Shown: positions 7,109-8,969 of the stretch, piece after piece
Numbering within the stretch: position 1 is the stretch's first letter
How the letters are laid out: each line of letters opens with the position of its first letter
Assembly (NCBI GenBank): GCA_009918865.1
Contig: RGCY01000038.1
Location: 1-8,969 of the forward strand
Source of the DNA: Actinomycetota bacterium
GTDB lineage: Bacteria > Actinomycetota > Actinomycetes > S36-B12 > UBA5976
Direction of reading: 5' to 3'
DNA: 8,969 nt
Notes under the pieces: generated by a model
What the model was told of the DNA's origin: nothing
The model's database searches: none
Seen by the model: only the letters and a program-made list of their open reading frames with translations
Translations under genes and position numbers: made by a program

Positions 7109-7359
7109 CAGCGATTGCGCAGCGAGTGACGCCAGGCACCTGTGCCACGTACAAGGGGTTGGCGTAGGTGAGGTGTCGCCCAGCGTGAACGCTGGCCGGA
7201 GTTCTCGGGTGCTTGTGCGGCAAGTTGAGCCTGCGCCGACGTCAGCGCAGCGACCACAGCAGCAATTTGCTCAGGCGTTGGCTCACCTTTCACAATGCGC
7301 AAGGTTGCTGCGATGTCGCCGGCGGACGCCGCAGGCTGCGCAGAAATGTCGGTGCTCAC
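7108..7359 (-). CDS. accE5: Acyl-CoA carboxylase epsilon subunit
   Basis: Small accessory subunit that helps the alpha and beta subunits of actinobacterial acyl-CoA carboxylases assemble and raises activity. It has 83 residues. Seen: a conserved helix-forming block LRIVKGEPTPEQIAAVVAAL (20-39), then a variable Ala/Gln-rich link, then a tail with Trp60, RQPLVRG and GAWRHSLR (73-80), the usual family ending with W and R residues. The start is GTG at 7357-7359, which overlaps the accD5 stop as GTGA; there is no separate Shine-Dalgarno sequence, so it is probably read by ribosomes finishing accD5. Its stop overlaps the maf start by one base. The family is poorly conserved and easily missed by annotation, but block plus position make the call strong. 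Confidence 0.88.
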   Translation of the reverse strand: MSTDISAQPAASAGDIAATLRIVKGEPTPEQIAAVVAALTSAQAQLAAQAPENSGQRSRWATPHLRQPLVRGTGAWRHSLRNR

Positions 7360-8924
7360 AGCGGGATGTTGCCGTGCTTCTTGGGTGGCAGTGCACCACG
7401 CTTGCCGCGAAGCAGTCGTAACGCCCGGATGATTTCGGTACGCGTTTCATGTGGCGCGATGACACGGTCAACGAAACCACGCTCAGCTGCAAGGTACGGA
7501 TTTGCAAGCGTCCGGTCATAGTCGGCCTGCAGTTGTGCGCGCATCTCCACCGGATCTGCCGCACTCGCCAACTCTTTGCGGTAAAGGATGTTCACTGCAC
7601 CTTGTGCACCCATCACTGCAATTTGCGCGGTGGGCCAAGCAAAGTTGATGTCGGCCCCAAGATGCTTGGAACCCATGACGTCATAGGCACCGCCATATGC
7701 CTTGCGTGTGATGCATGTGATGAGTGGCACAGTCGCTTCCGCATAGGCGTAGAGCAACTTCGCGCCGCGGCGAATGATGCCGCCGAACTCTTGGTCTGTG
7801 CCGGGGAGGAATCCAGGCACATCAACGAATGTCAACACCGGAATGTTGAAGGCGTCGCAGGTGCGCACAAATCGTGCTGCCTTTTCTGATGCGTCAATGT
7901 CGAGAGTGCCAGCAAATTGCATGGGCTGGTTCGCGACGATGCCAACGGAGTGACCTTCCACACGACCAAACCCAATGAGAATGTTGGGAGCCCAGTTCGG
8001 CTGCACTTCCAGAAATTCACCATCGTCAAGCACATGCTCAACCACGCGGTGCATGTCATAGGGATGGTTCGGGGAGTCCGGCACCAAGGTGTCAAGTTCG
8101 TAATCCTCATCGCTGAACGAGGTGTCTGCTGGACCTCCGAAGTGCGGCGGATCATCCATGTTGTTATCTGGCAGGTAGGAAAGCAGCGCACGAACATAAT
8201 CGAGTGCGTCATCTTCATCCGACGCTTCGTAGTGGGCGCTTCCCGAACGCGTCGTGTGCGTGTGTGCGCCGCCAAGTTCTTCGAAACCTACCTCTTCACC
8301 TGTCACCGCCTTGATGACTTCTGGGCCGGTGATGAACATGTGTGAAGTGTGCGCAACCATCACGACGAAGTCAGTGAGGGCCGGCGAGTAGACAGCGCCA
8401 CCTGCACACGGACCCATGATGAGCGAAATCTGCGGAATCACTCCGGACGCATGCACATTTCGTTTAAAGATTTCCCCGTAAAGGCCGAGTGAGACCACAC
8501 CTTCTTGGATACGCGCACCACCGGAATCGTTGATGCCGATGATGGGGCAGCCGATTTTCACAGCCAAGTCCATGATTTTGCAGATTTTCTCGCCGAAGAC
8601 TTCGCCGAGACTTCCACCGAACACTGTGAAGTCATGTGCGAACACACACACCTGGCGGCCGCCAACAGTGCCGTAACCGGTGATGACAGCGTCGCCGTAG
8701 GGGCGGTTTTCCTGCATGCCAAAGTTCGTTGAGCGGTGGCGAGCGAACTCATCCACCTCAACGAAGGAACCTTCATCAAGTAATGCGAGCACCCGCTCGC
8801 GTGCGGTCTGCTTGCCCTTGGCGTGTTGCTTGGCCGCCTGCTCTGGGCGCTGCTCAGCCTCATCGCGGCGTTGGTGCAAGTCAGCCAGCGCACCAGCCGT
8901 GCTCGGCGTGTAGGGGTCTGCCAT
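7356..8924 (-). CDS. accD5: Acyl-CoA carboxylase beta subunit (carboxyltransferase), propionyl-CoA type
   Basis: Moves the carboxyl group from biotin to acyl-CoA; by its residues chiefly propionyl-CoA to methylmalonyl-CoA, cytoplasmic. It has 522 residues, the normal length for AccD5/PccB. Seen: an N-terminal crotonase-like domain with KGKQTARERV (36-45), the acyl-CoA oxyanion segment GGARIQEG (135-142) and GPCAGGAVYSPAL (171-183); a C-terminal crotonase-like domain with VPGFLPGTDQE (369-379) and RKAYGGAYDVMGSKHLGAD (407-425). Asp415 in AYDVM is the position known to favour propionyl-CoA over acetyl-CoA in Streptomyces PccB and M. tuberculosis AccD5. An ACP or acetyl-CoA carboxylase role is therefore less likely, although relaxed specificity is common. 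GAGGT precedes the ATG by five bases. It is the first gene of accD5-accE5-maf. Confidence 0.96.
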   Translation of the reverse strand: MADPYTPSTAGALADLHQRRDEAEQRPEQAAKQHAKGKQTARERVLALLDEGSFVEVDEFARHRSTNFGMQENRPYGDAVITGYGTVGGRQVCVFAHDFTVFGGSLGEVFGEKICKIMDLAVKIGCPIIGINDSGGARIQEGVVSLGLYGEIFKRNVHASGVIPQISLIMGPCAGGAVYSPALTDFVVMVAHTSHMFITGPEVIKAVTGEEVGFEELGGAHTHTTRSGSAHYEASDEDDALDYVRALLSYLPDNNMDDPPHFGGPADTSFSDEDYELDTLVPDSPNHPYDMHRVVEHVLDDGEFLEVQPNWAPNILIGFGRVEGHSVGIVANQPMQFAGTLDIDASEKAARFVRTCDAFNIPVLTFVDVPGFLPGTDQEFGGIIRRGAKLLYAYAEATVPLITCITRKAYGGAYDVMGSKHLGADINFAWPTAQIAVMGAQGAVNILYRKELASAADPVEMRAQLQADYDRTLANPYLAAERGFVDRVIAPHETRTEIIRALRLLRGKRGALPPKKHGNIPL

Positions 8925-8929
8925 ACCGG

Positions 8930-8934
8930 ACCTC
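8930..8934 (-). promoter_or_regulatory. Shine-Dalgarno site of accD5
   Basis: GAGGT on the minus strand, five bases before the ATG at 8922-8924. The remaining 35 bases to the right edge show no clear -10 or -35, so the operon promoter probably lies outside the window. Confidence 0.7.
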
Positions 8935-8969
8935 GCATGGATTTCGGCGTCGCAAGGGTGCGTCGCGCA

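Noticed and set aside
8124..8184. Acidic, Pro-rich stretch of AccD5 (about residues 247-267) considered as a foreign insertion
   Set aside because: The segment matches the ordinary inter-domain linker of PccB/AccD5 proteins in character and length.
7613..8275. Minus-strand frames of 70 and 147 codons inside accD5
   Set aside because: They are out-of-frame readings of accD5, whose own frame carries complete carboxyltransferase motifs.

Overview
The window is core chromosome of an actinobacterium. Evidence for this: an acyl-CoA carboxylase epsilon subunit (a small protein restricted to actinomycetes) lies between the carboxyltransferase gene and maf; the carboxylase alpha chain fuses biotin carboxylase and biotin carrier in the actinobacterial way; and the whole gene set parallels the Mycobacterium tuberculosis Rv3280-Rv3308 region (accD5, accE5, maf, accA3 ... 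lpdA, Rv3304, deoD/punA, pmmB), recalled from memory. Base composition looks only moderately GC-rich by eye (not computed) and gaps are short, so a compact, possibly aquatic actinobacterium is a reasonable guess, but only a guess.

Layout. (1) Positions 1-2978, minus strand: a three-gene run in transcription order, a gamma-glutamylcyclotransferase-like protein, a trimeric-type purine nucleoside phosphorylase (ATGA stop/start overlap) and a phosphohexomutase of the PmmB/ManB type that runs off the left edge without its C-terminus. A good -10 element sits so close to the first ATG that its mRNA is probably leaderless. (2) Positions 3037-4425, plus strand: lpdA, a lipoamide-dehydrogenase-like flavoprotein without the lipoamide chemistry, transcribed divergently from group 1. 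(3) Positions 4426-4558: a convergent intergenic stretch with hairpins and short repeats. (4) Positions 4559-8924, minus strand: accD5 > accE5 > maf > accA3. The first three are linked by overlapping stop and start codons; accA3 follows after 159 bp and has its own strong Shine-Dalgarno sequence.

Function. AccA3, AccD5 and AccE5 together form a biotin-dependent acyl-CoA carboxylase, by its specificity residue a propionyl-CoA type, giving methylmalonyl-CoA. Maf is a house-cleaning nucleotide pyrophosphatase carried in the same transcript. The phosphorylase and phosphohexomutase together can route ribose 1-phosphate or hexose phosphates from nucleoside salvage into central sugar metabolism. LpdA is expected to be an NAD(P)H:quinone oxidoreductase.

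I saw no mobile element, CRISPR array, RNA gene, phage gene or new defence system. This is ordinary housekeeping DNA, and the findings concern gene starts, coupling, active-site changes and synteny. No gene-free stretch exceeds 300 bp; the longest are 6311-6469 (159 bp) and 4426-4558 (133 bp).
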